From positions 1 to 5,175 of the forward strand of contig JAGACT010000229.1 in NCBI GenBank assembly GCA_017613995.1: a stretch of 5,175 nucleotides of DNA, written 5' to 3'. How positions within the stretch are numbered: the stretch's first letter is position 1; the number at the start of each line of letters is the position of its first letter. The stretch comes from Eubacteriaceae bacterium (lineage in GTDB: Bacteria > Bacillota > Clostridia > Eubacteriales > Anaerofustaceae). Shown one piece after another: positions 1-5,175 of this stretch. The notes beneath the pieces were generated by a model. It was not told the DNA's origin and did no database searches. It saw only the letters and a program-made list of their open reading frames with translations. The translations under genes were made by a program, and so were the position numbers.

Positions 1-378
1 CATATGCTCCTGCAGATGGTTGGAATGGGTCAGCTCCTCCAGGGAGTCCGCGGTCCGGGGATGGTTCTCGTCGATATGGGCCACCTCATGGTTAGTCGCC
101 CTGTCGATCAGTACGTTGAGGCGTTCTATGACCGCGAATCCCAGCATCACACCCAGCACCACCAACCATACGCTGGCGGCTCCTCCGTCGGGATGCAGAG
201 CCTCCGTCAGAAGGTCGAAGCAAACCACCGCGATCATGATCCCGGCCGCGTAGGACAGAAGGAGGCTGACGGTCTTGTCGGAATCCTTTCGGAACATGCA
301 TGCCACGGCTCCGCCCAGGCCGGTGCCGCCCACGCCCGCCAGTGCCGTTATTCCCACGAGTAACCATATCGAATTCAT
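1..378 (-). CDS. ZIP-family divalent metal transporter, N-terminal part (truncated by window edge)
   Basis: This is an open frame of 126 codons with no stop before the left edge, so only the N-terminus is seen. Three hydrophobic segments are visible at about residues 4-28, 36-61 and 69-91. The first is glycine-rich (VGGTGLGG, 16-23). The second carries AAGIMIAVVCFDLLTEAL (44-61), which matches the ZIP pattern of a small-residue run followed by D-L-x-x-E in the second helix. A hydrophilic loop follows with histidines at 97, 101, 106, 118, 121 and 125, like the variable His-rich loop between helices 3 and 4 of ZIP proteins. Members of the family import zinc, iron or manganese across the cytoplasmic membrane; the metal cannot be told here. 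The ATG is the first in frame. Its ribosome binding site is weak (GGGGAA about 7 bases upstream). A leftward promoter candidate lies at 418-426. The remaining helices and the metal-site residues of helices 4 and 5 are outside the window. Confidence 0.82.
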   Translation of the reverse strand, partial: MNSIWLLVGITALAGVGGTGLGGAVACMFRKDSDKTVSLLLSYAAGIMIAVVCFDLLTEALHPDGGAASVWLVVLGVMLGFAVIERLNVLIDRATNHEVAHIDENHPRTADSLEELTHSNHLQEHM

Positions 379-417
379 GACGTTTCCCCACTATATCAAT
401 TATCGTATATACACAGA

Positions 418-426
418 ATTATATCA
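418..426 (-). promoter_or_regulatory. Candidate promoter of the ZIP transporter (extended -10)
   Basis: Read leftward, the sequence is TGATATAAT, a perfect TATAAT with the TGn extension. The -35 region about 17 bases upstream (TATGTT) is poor, as extended -10 promoters tolerate. Transcription would start near 411, giving a leader of about 33 bases before the ATG at 378. The surrounding DNA is AT-rich, so a chance match is possible. Confidence 0.5.
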
Positions 427-450
427 TATATTTCCAGGTTAACATATACT

Positions 451-490
451 AACCGCCGAAAGGCTTTCCGGCGGTTGAGCATATTTTTTC
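451..490 (+). terminator. Imperfect hairpin with downstream T-run, possible rightward terminator
   Basis: Bases 451-461 pair with 465-476 to give 11 base pairs with one bulged C and a three-base loop. A run of six T follows at 484-489, seven bases after the stem, which is far for an efficient intrinsic terminator. No rightward gene is visible to its left. It would stop only transcription antisense to the ZIP gene, shielding the tRNA promoter. Leftward, the stem is not followed by a T-run. Function is uncertain. Confidence 0.4.
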
Positions 491-499
491 ATTAATCTA

Positions 500-528
500 T
501 TGATTGAGCGTCTGCTGTGGTATATAAT
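500..528 (+). promoter_or_regulatory. Promoter of the tRNA-Val gene
   Basis: The -35 box TTGATT is at 500-505 and the -10 box TATAAT at 523-528, separated by exactly 17 bases. The predicted start is near 535, about 10 bases before the mature tRNA 5' end at 545. A perfect -10, ideal spacing and placement directly before a stable RNA gene make this the most convincing promoter in the window. Confidence 0.8.
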
Positions 529-544
529 ACACTCTGTTGAGCGT

Positions 545-620
545 GAGGTTGTAGCTCAGCTGGGAGAGCGCTACCCTGACACGGTAGAGGTCATCGGTTC
601 AAGCCCGGTCAGCCTCACCA
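545..620 (+). tRNA. tRNA-Val (anticodon GAC)
   Basis: The full cloverleaf folds. The acceptor stem is 545-551 with CAGCCTC before A-CCA (one G-T pair). The D arm is GCTC/GAGC. The anticodon stem is CTACC/GGTAG around a seven-base loop with anticodon GAC at 578-580. The variable loop is AGGTC. The T stem is ATCGG/CCGGT around TTCAAGC. The 3' CCA (618-620) is encoded. GAC reads the valine codons GTC and GTT, and GTC is frequent in the neighbouring genes. The gene has its own promoter at 500-528 and a terminator at 636-661, so it appears to be a stand-alone unit. Confidence 0.96.
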
Positions 621-624
621 TTTT

Positions 625-1608
625 TTATTGCTTCGAAAGGTCCGTGACAGCGGGCCTTTTTATGTTGAGGAATGCCCTGACCTTTTCTTGTGTCGGCATG
701 GCGGGGATGCCGCCCCTTTCGGTGACGCAGATGGCAGAAGCCACCAGGGCGGTCTGCAGGAGCTTTGTGAGCTCTTCCTCACCAAGGGCCTTCGGATCCA
801 TTTTCTCCGAAAGCAGCACCGCGCACAGGCTCCCCCAGAAGGAATCCCCGGCCCCCGTGGTGTCCACGGCGTCCACCTTCAGGCCTTCTCCGGAAAGCAC
901 GTGTTTTCCGCAGGCGAGGACAGCCCCGCCGGCGCCCAGGGTCACGGCGCACAGGGACGCCCCCATTCCCAGGATCTCTTCGGCGGCCCCCAGGGGCTCC
1001 TTTCCGGTAATGAGCATGGCCTCCTCTTCGGAGAGCTTCACCATATCGCACAGGGGCAGCACCTTTTCGCAGGCAGAGACGAAATCATCCGGGCCCTCCC
1101 ACAGCATCTGCCTGTAGTTGGGATCGAAGGAGATCAGAGCTCCCGCATCCTTTGCGGCGGCAAGGGCCCTCAGAGTGGCGGAGCAGGCCGGTTCGTCCGT
1201 CAGGGACAGGGTGCCGAAATGAAAGATCCTGCTCTCCCTTATGAGGGAAAGATCGATCTCGCTCTCCGTCAGCATGGTGTCCGCGCAGTTTTTTCGGTAG
1301 AAGGCAAAGGAGCGCTCCCCCGAGGGGTCGATGTCCACGAAGGCCAGGGTGGTGGGATATCCTGCGTCCAGGATCACTCCCGAAGTGTCTATGTTCTCCT
1401 CCTCCAGCACGCTTTTCAGAAACTTACCGTGCATGTCGCTTCCGGCCTTGCCGATGAAGGCGCAACTCATGCCCAGGCGGGACGCCTGGGTCAGCATGTT
1501 GGCCGGGGCGCCTCCCGGGTTCTGCTCGAAGATGGTCCGGCCTGAGGCCGACGTCCCGGCGGCGCTGAAGTCTATGAGTATCTCGCCCAGTGCGGTGATG
1601 TCTTTCAT
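625..1608 (-). CDS. PfkB-family carbohydrate kinase, fructokinase-like
   Basis: This 327-residue protein has the normal length for a bacterial fructokinase or other ribokinase-fold sugar kinase, which transfer phosphate from ATP to a sugar in the cytoplasm. The order of motifs is complete: GE at 8-9 near the N-terminus, the sugar-side NPGGAPAN (30-37), the FYRKNCAD region (103-110), SFDPNYR (160-166), VKLSEEEAMLITG (190-202), TLGAGGAV (223-230), and the second PfkB signature DTTGAGDSF (249-257) with the expected catalytic Asp255. NPGGAPAN and DPNYR are typical of the ScrK-like fructokinase branch, so fructose is the best guess. Ribose, 2-keto-3-deoxygluconate or other sugars cannot be excluded. 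The ATG at 1608 follows a strong AAAGGAGAA site with 5 bases between. It ends with TAA only five bases from the convergent tRNA, and its last codons contain that tRNA's terminator. No transporter or hydrolase for a sugar is adjacent. Confidence 0.93.
   Translation of the reverse strand: MKDITALGEILIDFSAAGTSASGRTIFEQNPGGAPANMLTQASRLGMSCAFIGKAGSDMHGKFLKSVLEEENIDTSGVILDAGYPTTLAFVDIDPSGERSFAFYRKNCADTMLTESEIDLSLIRESRIFHFGTLSLTDEPACSATLRALAAAKDAGALISFDPNYRQMLWEGPDDFVSACEKVLPLCDMVKLSEEEAMLITGKEPLGAAEEILGMGASLCAVTLGAGGAVLACGKHVLSGEGLKVDAVDTTGAGDSFWGSLCAVLLSEKMDPKALGEEELTKLLQTALVASAICVTERGGIPAMPTQEKVRAFLNIKRPAVTDLSKQ
636..661 (+). terminator. Intrinsic terminator of the tRNA-Val unit, inside the kinase 3' end
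   Basis: AAAGGTCCG (636-644) pairs with CGGGCCTTT (651-659), nine base pairs with one G-T pair, around a six-base loop. A T-run overlaps the end of the stem (657-661). This is a standard rightward terminator 15 bases after the tRNA. It lies wholly within the last codons of the convergent sugar kinase gene. On the opposite strand the same hairpin lacks a T-tract, so it probably does not terminate the kinase transcript. Confidence 0.72.
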
Positions 1609-1677
1609 CTCGGTTCTCCTTTCCCCGGGACATTGTTTTTTCGCCCGGATCCACGGTCCTTTTGAATCGCCCGCGGA

Positions 1678-1706
1678 GTTATCTTGTATATTTTGCTTTC
1701 TGTAAA
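1678..1706 (-). promoter_or_regulatory. Candidate promoter of the sugar kinase
   Basis: Leftward, a -35-like TTTACA (complement of 1701-1706) and a -10-like GATAAC (complement of 1678-1683) are 17 bases apart. Each box matches consensus only partly. The start would be near 1671, with a leader of about 63 bases before the kinase ATG. It lies back to back with the promoter of the rightward genes. Confidence 0.45.
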
Positions 1707-1709
1707 TAA

Positions 1710-1735
1710 TTTTAACTTGAGCTTATAAGTAAAAA
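1710..1735. promoter_or_regulatory. Inverted repeat in the divergent promoter region, possible operator
   Basis: TTTTAACTT (1710-1718) and AAGTAAAAA (1727-1735) are inverted copies matching at 8 of 9 positions, with an 8-base centre. The repeat covers the -35 box (1717-1722) of the rightward promoter and lies four bases beyond the -35 box of the kinase promoter. A dimeric regulator bound here could control either or both directions. No regulator gene is in the window. The DNA is AT-rich, so chance is not excluded. Confidence 0.35.
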
Positions 1736-1745
1736 ATGCTATGCT
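1717..1745 (+). promoter_or_regulatory. Candidate promoter of the moaF-like/oxidoreductase/esterase genes
   Basis: The -35 box TTGAGC (1717-1722) and -10 box TATGCT (1740-1745) are exactly 17 bases apart, and TGC directly before the -10 box supplies the extended -10 element. The predicted start is near 1752, giving a leader of about 71 bases to the ATG at 1823. Confidence 0.6.
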
Positions 1746-1760
1746 ATATGTACATGATCC

Positions 1761-1781
1761 GCGCCGGGGGCCTTCCGGCGC
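1761..1781 (+). promoter_or_regulatory. GC-rich hairpin in the 5' leader of the rightward genes
   Basis: GCGCCGG (1761-1767) pairs perfectly with CCGGCGC (1775-1781) around a seven-base loop. There is no T-run after it in either direction, so it is not an intrinsic terminator. It begins about nine bases after the predicted transcript start, where it could protect the mRNA 5' end. It does not reach the ribosome binding site at 1807. Confidence 0.45.
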
Positions 1782-1806
1782 CCGTCACGTTCAGTATACC
1801 ACTTTC

Positions 1807-1812
1807 AGGAGG
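1807..1812 (+). promoter_or_regulatory. Ribosome binding site fixing the MoaF-like start
   Basis: A perfect AGGAGG with 10 bases before the ATG at 1823. In-frame ATGs further upstream (1736, 1748, 1754) have no such site and fall in or next to the promoter, so 1823 is chosen as the start. Confidence 0.8.
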
Positions 1813-1822
1813 ATTATTTTCC

Positions 1823-2671
1823 ATGCTTAAAAGAAAAGAACGCCGCTGGCTGTATCTGACTCTTGAGGACGTCAAGAAGATCGGAAGCCAGATGAACACG
1901 GAAAGCGTCTGGCATGAAGCCCTGGTGGACCCAATGATGGTCACCTCGACAAGGCTCGCCGGCACCAAGATGGACTTTGACTTTGAAGACGGATGCAGCT
2001 TCTCTTACGAATTCGTCGACGAGAGGCATCTCAAGTGGCAGACCAACGATTCCAGAAAGGGAGAGGAGATCTACAACAGCGCTCCCGCCCCGGGATACGA
2101 TGACATCATCTTCGTTCACCACTATCAGTCGCTGGAGATCCCCGGCTGTGTGGACCTGGTGATCGATTTCGAGCGGGGCTACGCCTTCATGATCGACGCG
2201 TCCCTGGGCCATCCCGAGAATCCGAGGGAAGTATGGCGCCACCTGCGCTTCGGCAAGATCCGCGGAGCCGAGACCAGGGGAGACGCTCCCTGCTTCACCG
2301 ACGACCTGACCGGAAAGGCCATACGCTGGAGACATCCGGGCACGGGCAGCGAGGGCATCAAGTACATTTTCTCATCCTGCAATTACTATACATACGCCAT
2401 GAAGTACAAGGATGCGGGCACCTGCTGGATGGCCACCAATCCCGCGGACTACATCAAGTTCCGTGACGATCTGTACATCTGCTCCGTCATCGAGGAGAGA
2501 CAGACGGGAGTCCAGCTGGTCATGATGATGAACCTGACCATGCTCACCGACATCCAGACCGAATTCGGTCTAGGCGGACCCAACGAGAAGGACAGCTATC
2601 TTGAGACCTTCATGCGTTCCGGCAGGGAAGGCATCTGGGACAAGATGGATACGGACCTTTTCAATTACTAA
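1823..2671 (+). CDS. MoaF-like two-domain calycin-fold protein
   Basis: This 282-residue protein resembles the MoaF family, which has an N-terminal and a C-terminal calycin (lipocalin-like) barrel. The N-terminal half (about 45-150) shows the expected run from LAGTKMDFDFEDG through SYEFVDERHLKW (61-72), IIFVHHY (95-101) and CVDLVIDFERGYAF (109-122). The C-terminal half (about 164-251) has GKAIRWRHPGTGSEGIKYIF (164-183), then DLYICSVIEERQTGVQ (216-231) and TEFGLG (246-251). There is no signal peptide or membrane segment, so it should be cytoplasmic. The family is often labelled molybdenum cofactor biosynthesis protein F, but no cofactor gene is nearby. The related phenolic acid decarboxylase fold and the enzyme neighbours suggest binding or conversion of a small organic molecule; this is inference. 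It is probably first in an operon, with the flavoprotein starting 35 bases after its TAA. The family call rests on pattern recognition, without an alignment. Confidence 0.78.
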   Translation: MLKRKERRWLYLTLEDVKKIGSQMNTESVWHEALVDPMMVTSTRLAGTKMDFDFEDGCSFSYEFVDERHLKWQTNDSRKGEEIYNSAPAPGYDDIIFVHHYQSLEIPGCVDLVIDFERGYAFMIDASLGHPENPREVWRHLRFGKIRGAETRGDAPCFTDDLTGKAIRWRHPGTGSEGIKYIFSSCNYYTYAMKYKDAGTCWMATNPADYIKFRDDLYICSVIEERQTGVQLVMMMNLTMLTDIQTEFGLGGPNEKDSYLETFMRSGREGIWDKMDTDLFNY

Positions 2672-2706
2672 GCTTTAAAACAATTAAAATATAACGGAGG
2701 TAGAAT

Positions 2707-4221
2707 ATGGGAGCAAAAACCTATATCGAACCGTCCACCGCCATACCAGTATATGACGAGTGCGACATACTTGTGGTAGGAGGCGGAAGCGCAGGCCATA
2801 CCGCGGCCATCGCAGCTGCCAGAGCAGGCAACAAGAACGTTATCCTCATGGAGCGTTACGGTTACTGCGGAGGAGACGTCACCGGAGGATACGTCCTTCT
2901 GATCCCCAGCCTTTCCTTCCACAAAAAGACATACGTCAGGGGCATCCAGGAAGAATGGCTCACCCGTCTTTCCAAGTACCCCGGAGCTGTCCTGGGACCG
3001 GATGATTCCATCACCGGAAGCACCGACCCCGAAGACCTGAAGAAGTGGGCCGTATCGGGCTCCGTCACCAGAAGCGAGCCCAGAAGGATCGAGCACAGCT
3101 TCATGGTGGAACCCAACCAGCTGAAGATCGAGCTGGACAAGATGCTCGACGAGGAGAGCAACTCCATCAGAGTCATGTATCACTGCTGGGGCACCAAGCC
3201 CATCATGGAGAACGGCGTATGCAAGGGCGTCATCTTTGAGTCCAAGGAAGGCAGAAAGGCCGTCCTGGCCAAGGTCGTCATCGACGCTTCCGGCGACGCC
3301 GACATCGTCAGACAGTCCGGCGCACCCACTTCCAGCGCCATCGACGACGACTGCCGCTGCTCGTCCACCGCACTGGTATACCGTATCGGCGGATACAGCC
3401 AGCAGGAATTCTCCAAGTGGAGAGCCGCCAATCCCGACAAGGCCAGGGAGCTCATGGACGGCATCGCCAAGATCCACGGCTTCAGAGCCGGCATGATCGC
3501 GGGCCCCACCGACGACATCGGTTGGATGAACAACTGGCAGCCCAAGAGCGACTGCTCCAAGATCGTCGACCTTACCGCCACCGAGATGCGCACCCGTCTG
3601 AAGATCAGGGAAGTCATCGACTACATGAGGACCATCTGCCCCGTCATGGAGGACGCGTATCTGTATGACATCGCTCCCCAGCTGGGAACCAGAGGAAGCC
3701 ACCGCATCGTCGGCGAGCACATCATCGGCCAGAACGACTGGGCGTTCCCGAAAGAGTACGAGGACACCATCGCATGGCACTGCACCTGCGATACCCTCAA
3801 CGACAACGCTCCCATCGAGATCCCCTACAGGGCCATACTGCCCCAGAAGGTGGAGAACATCCTGGCTCCCGGACGCCATATCTCGGCGGACAGCGTAGCC
3901 ATCGACAACGTCAACCTGATCCCGCAGTGCGTCGGCACCGGCCAGGCGGCGGGCGTCGCGGCTGCCGTAATGGTGGCTGACGGCACAACGTCCCACACCG
4001 TCGACGTGGCAAAGATCCAGGACATCCTGGCGGGCGAGATGGACGTTCCTCTTCCCAGGAACCCCCACACCGATGCCAGCTACATGGAGAACCTGGTGGA
4101 GCACGAGTACGGACTCTACACCGAGGCCGCCAAGAGAGCCAGAGAGCTCAACGACGCCACCAAGGCATACCGTCACTGGACCATGTCCGCGGGCGGCGGA
4201 GACGCCAGCAAGAAGGCCTGA
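2707..4221 (+). CDS. FAD-dependent oxidoreductase, FAD_oxidored family
   Basis: This 504-residue protein has an N-terminal Rossmann FAD-binding site: DILVVGGGSAG (20-30, GxGxxG at 25-30) followed by the ribose-binding acidic residue E49 and YCGGDVTGG (53-61). A second dinucleotide motif VVIDASGDADIV lies at 190-201. The family-typical APQLGTRGSHRIVGEH is at 323-338. The C-terminal FAD contact GRHISAD (389-395) and GTGQAAG (410-416) complete the set, so all expected regions are present and no truncation is seen. Members catalyse hydride transfer on varied, mostly unknown organic substrates. There is no signal peptide, so it should act in the cytoplasm with an internal electron donor or acceptor. 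The ATG follows GGAGG at 2696-2700 with a six-base spacer. Two Cys-x-Cys pairs (216/218 and 359/361) are unusual and could bind metal or be redox active, which is speculation. It lies between the MoaF-like gene and the esterase, probably co-transcribed. Substrate unknown. Confidence 0.9.
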   Translation: MGAKTYIEPSTAIPVYDECDILVVGGGSAGHTAAIAAARAGNKNVILMERYGYCGGDVTGGYVLLIPSLSFHKKTYVRGIQEEWLTRLSKYPGAVLGPDDSITGSTDPEDLKKWAVSGSVTRSEPRRIEHSFMVEPNQLKIELDKMLDEESNSIRVMYHCWGTKPIMENGVCKGVIFESKEGRKAVLAKVVIDASGDADIVRQSGAPTSSAIDDDCRCSSTALVYRIGGYSQQEFSKWRAANPDKARELMDGIAKIHGFRAGMIAGPTDDIGWMNNWQPKSDCSKIVDLTATEMRTRLKIREVIDYMRTICPVMEDAYLYDIAPQLGTRGSHRIVGEHIIGQNDWAFPKEYEDTIAWHCTCDTLNDNAPIEIPYRAILPQKVENILAPGRHISADSVAIDNVNLIPQCVGTGQAAGVAAAVMVADGTTSHTVDVAKIQDILAGEMDVPLPRNPHTDASYMENLVEHEYGLYTEAAKRARELNDATKAYRHWTMSAGGGDASKKA

Positions 4222-4240
4222 ACATAACCATACAAAACGT

Positions 4241-4262
4241 GCCGGAGGGGCGACTCTCCGGC
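4241..4262 (+). promoter_or_regulatory. Intercistronic hairpin between flavoprotein and esterase genes
   Basis: GCCGGAG (4241-4247) pairs perfectly with CTCCGGC (4256-4262). One G-T and one G-C pair extend the stem to nine pairs, closing a GCGA loop (4250-4253), a stable GNRA tetraloop. No T-run follows (the next bases are CTGCTTAACG), so a full intrinsic terminator is unlikely. It sits 19 bases after the flavoprotein stop and could stabilise the upstream mRNA or mark a processing site, giving unequal expression of the genes. Confidence 0.55.
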
Positions 4263-4301
4263 CTGCTTAACGAAAAACTCATATTTCAAAGGAGAAAGTA
4301 A

Positions 4302-5175
4302 ATGATCAGAAAAGCAAAAGTTGAAGGCGGAGTGGTAGTAGGTATCCCCGCTGCAGATCCCAGGATCACCGCATTCAAGGGCATCCCCTTTGCCGCACCC
4401 CCCGTGGGCGATAACCGCTGGAGAGCACCCCAGCCAGTCATCCCCTGGGAAGGCGAGAAGAAGTGCTGGAACTTCGCACCCATTTCCATGCAGCATATCC
4501 CCGGACTGGACCTGAACAACATCTACTCAAGAGAGTGGAACGTCGATCCCGAGATCCCCATGGACGAGGACTGCCTGTACCTGAACGTATGGACCCCCGC
4601 GAAGTCCACTGACGAGAAGCTGCCCGTATTCGTATGGTTCTTCGGCGGCGGCCTCAGGGAAGGCAACCCCGCTGAGATGGAATTCGACGGAGAGCGCATC
4701 GCCAGGCGCGGCATCGTCGTCGTCACCGTCAACTACCGTCTGAACGTATTCGGATTCCTTTCACATCCCCAGCTCGAAGCCGAGCAGCCCGACGCTCCCG
4801 CGAACTTCGGACACCTGGATCAGAGAGCCGGCATCATCTGGGCCAAGAACAACATCGAGGCCTTCGGCGGCGATCCCAACAACATCACCATCGGAGGTCA
4901 GTCTGCGGGCGGCGGAAGCACCTGCGCACAGATGGGCTCGCTCATCAACGAGGGTCTTTTCCAGAAGGCCATCATCATGAGCGGCACCATGACCGGCGTT
5001 TACGGCAGCAGAGCGGGCATCACCTACGAAGAGGCCCAGAAGCAGGGTGAAGATTTCTTCAAGTATCTCGGAGTATCCACCCTTGAGGAAGCAAGAAAGA
5101 TCGACGCCGTCACTCTGCGCGACAAGTGCGAGGCATACAACGGAAGATTCTCCACCGTCGTGGACAACAAGTTCA
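4302..5175 (+). CDS. Type-B carboxylesterase, N-terminal part (truncated by window edge)
   Basis: An open frame of 291 codons runs off the right edge without a stop. Members are about 480-550 residues, so roughly 55-60% is seen. The protein belongs to the carboxylesterase type-B branch of the alpha/beta hydrolases, which hydrolyse carboxylic esters. Visible marks are AFKGIPFAAPPVG (24-36), the family signature EDCLYLNVW (89-97), the oxyanion-hole FGGG (114-117), VTVNYRLNVFGFLS (about 145-158) and the nucleophile elbow GQSAG (199-203) with catalytic Ser201. The acid and histidine of the triad lie beyond the edge. No signal peptide is present, so it should be cytoplasmic, unlike many secreted esterases. 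The ATG follows AAAGGAGAAAG (4288-4298) with seven bases after GGAG. It starts 80 bases after the flavoprotein stop and is probably in the same operon. A specific symbol such as pnbA is not justified. Confidence 0.92.
   Translation, partial: MIRKAKVEGGVVVGIPAADPRITAFKGIPFAAPPVGDNRWRAPQPVIPWEGEKKCWNFAPISMQHIPGLDLNNIYSREWNVDPEIPMDEDCLYLNVWTPAKSTDEKLPVFVWFFGGGLREGNPAEMEFDGERIARRGIVVVTVNYRLNVFGFLSHPQLEAEQPDAPANFGHLDQRAGIIWAKNNIEAFGGDPNNITIGGQSAGGGSTCAQMGSLINEGLFQKAIIMSGTMTGVYGSRAGITYEEAQKQGEDFFKYLGVSTLEEARKIDAVTLRDKCEAYNGRFSTVVDNKF

Noticed and set aside
4..363. Plus-strand open frame of 119 codons at the left edge
   Set aside because: The minus strand encodes a convincing ZIP N-terminus with three membrane helices over the same bases; the plus frame shows no motif.
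545..620. tRNA gene considered as an integration (att) site for a mobile element
   Set aside because: No integrase gene, no repeat of the tRNA 3' end and no phage or plasmid gene is seen in the window.
500..1545. Long plus-strand open frames (500-1117 and 628-1545) opposite the kinase
   Set aside because: They are shadows of the GC-rich kinase gene, lack domain motifs, and one runs through the tRNA and its promoter.
1761..1781. Leader hairpin considered as a terminator or riboswitch
   Set aside because: There is no T-run on either strand, and the leader is too short and simple to match a riboswitch aptamer that I recognise.
1736..1822. Upstream extension of the MoaF-like gene to the ATG at 1736
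   Set aside because: This start lies before the -10 box of the best promoter and has no ribosome binding site; AGGAGG at 1807 fits the ATG at 1823.
2668..4176. Open frame of 502 codons on the minus strand opposite the FAD oxidoreductase
   Set aside because: It is in codon-on-codon register with the real gene. Stops there need TTA, CTA or TCA codons on the plus strand, which the gene's strong bias to CTG, CTC, TCC and AGC avoids. The translated product has no recognisable motif and no good ribosome binding site, while the plus strand has a full set of FAD motifs.

Overview
The window looks like chromosomal DNA from an anaerobic, fairly GC-rich bacterium. Genes carry strong AGGAGG-type ribosome binding sites, promoters are close to the sigma-70/sigma-A consensus, the tRNA has an encoded CCA end, and intergenic DNA is AT-rich. 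The style of the esterase, oxidoreductase and kinase proteins suggests Clostridia (Lachnospiraceae-like) or possibly Synergistota. There is no phylogenetic marker beyond one tRNA, so this placement is tentative. I see no insertion sequence, phage gene, CRISPR array or rRNA.

Layout. Positions 1-378 (minus) hold the N-terminal 126 codons of a ZIP-family metal transporter that runs off the left edge. A 166-base spacer follows. It holds a leftward promoter for the transporter, an imperfect hairpin, and a near-consensus rightward promoter for a tRNA-Val(GAC) gene at 545-620. The tRNA is followed by a rightward intrinsic terminator that lies inside the last codons of a convergent PfkB-family sugar kinase gene (625-1608, minus). 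Positions 1609-1822 form a divergent promoter region between the kinase and a rightward gene set; it contains two candidate promoters, an inverted repeat between them and a GC-rich leader hairpin.

The rightward set is a MoaF-like calycin-fold protein (1823-2671), an FAD_oxidored-family flavoprotein (2707-4221) and a type-B carboxylesterase (4302 to beyond the right edge). Spacers are 35 and 80 bases, the orientation is shared, and each gene has its own good ribosome binding site. They are probably one transcription unit starting at the promoter at 1717-1745. The second spacer holds a hairpin without a T-tract, so it is more likely an mRNA stability or processing element than a full terminator.

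How they may work together (inference): the esterase would hydrolyse an ester, the flavoprotein would oxidise or reduce the released or parent compound, and the small two-domain calycin protein could bind or modify it. All three appear cytoplasmic. The substrate is unknown. This three-gene cassette is the most interesting part of the window. The kinase, tRNA and metal transporter are ordinary housekeeping or nutrient genes.
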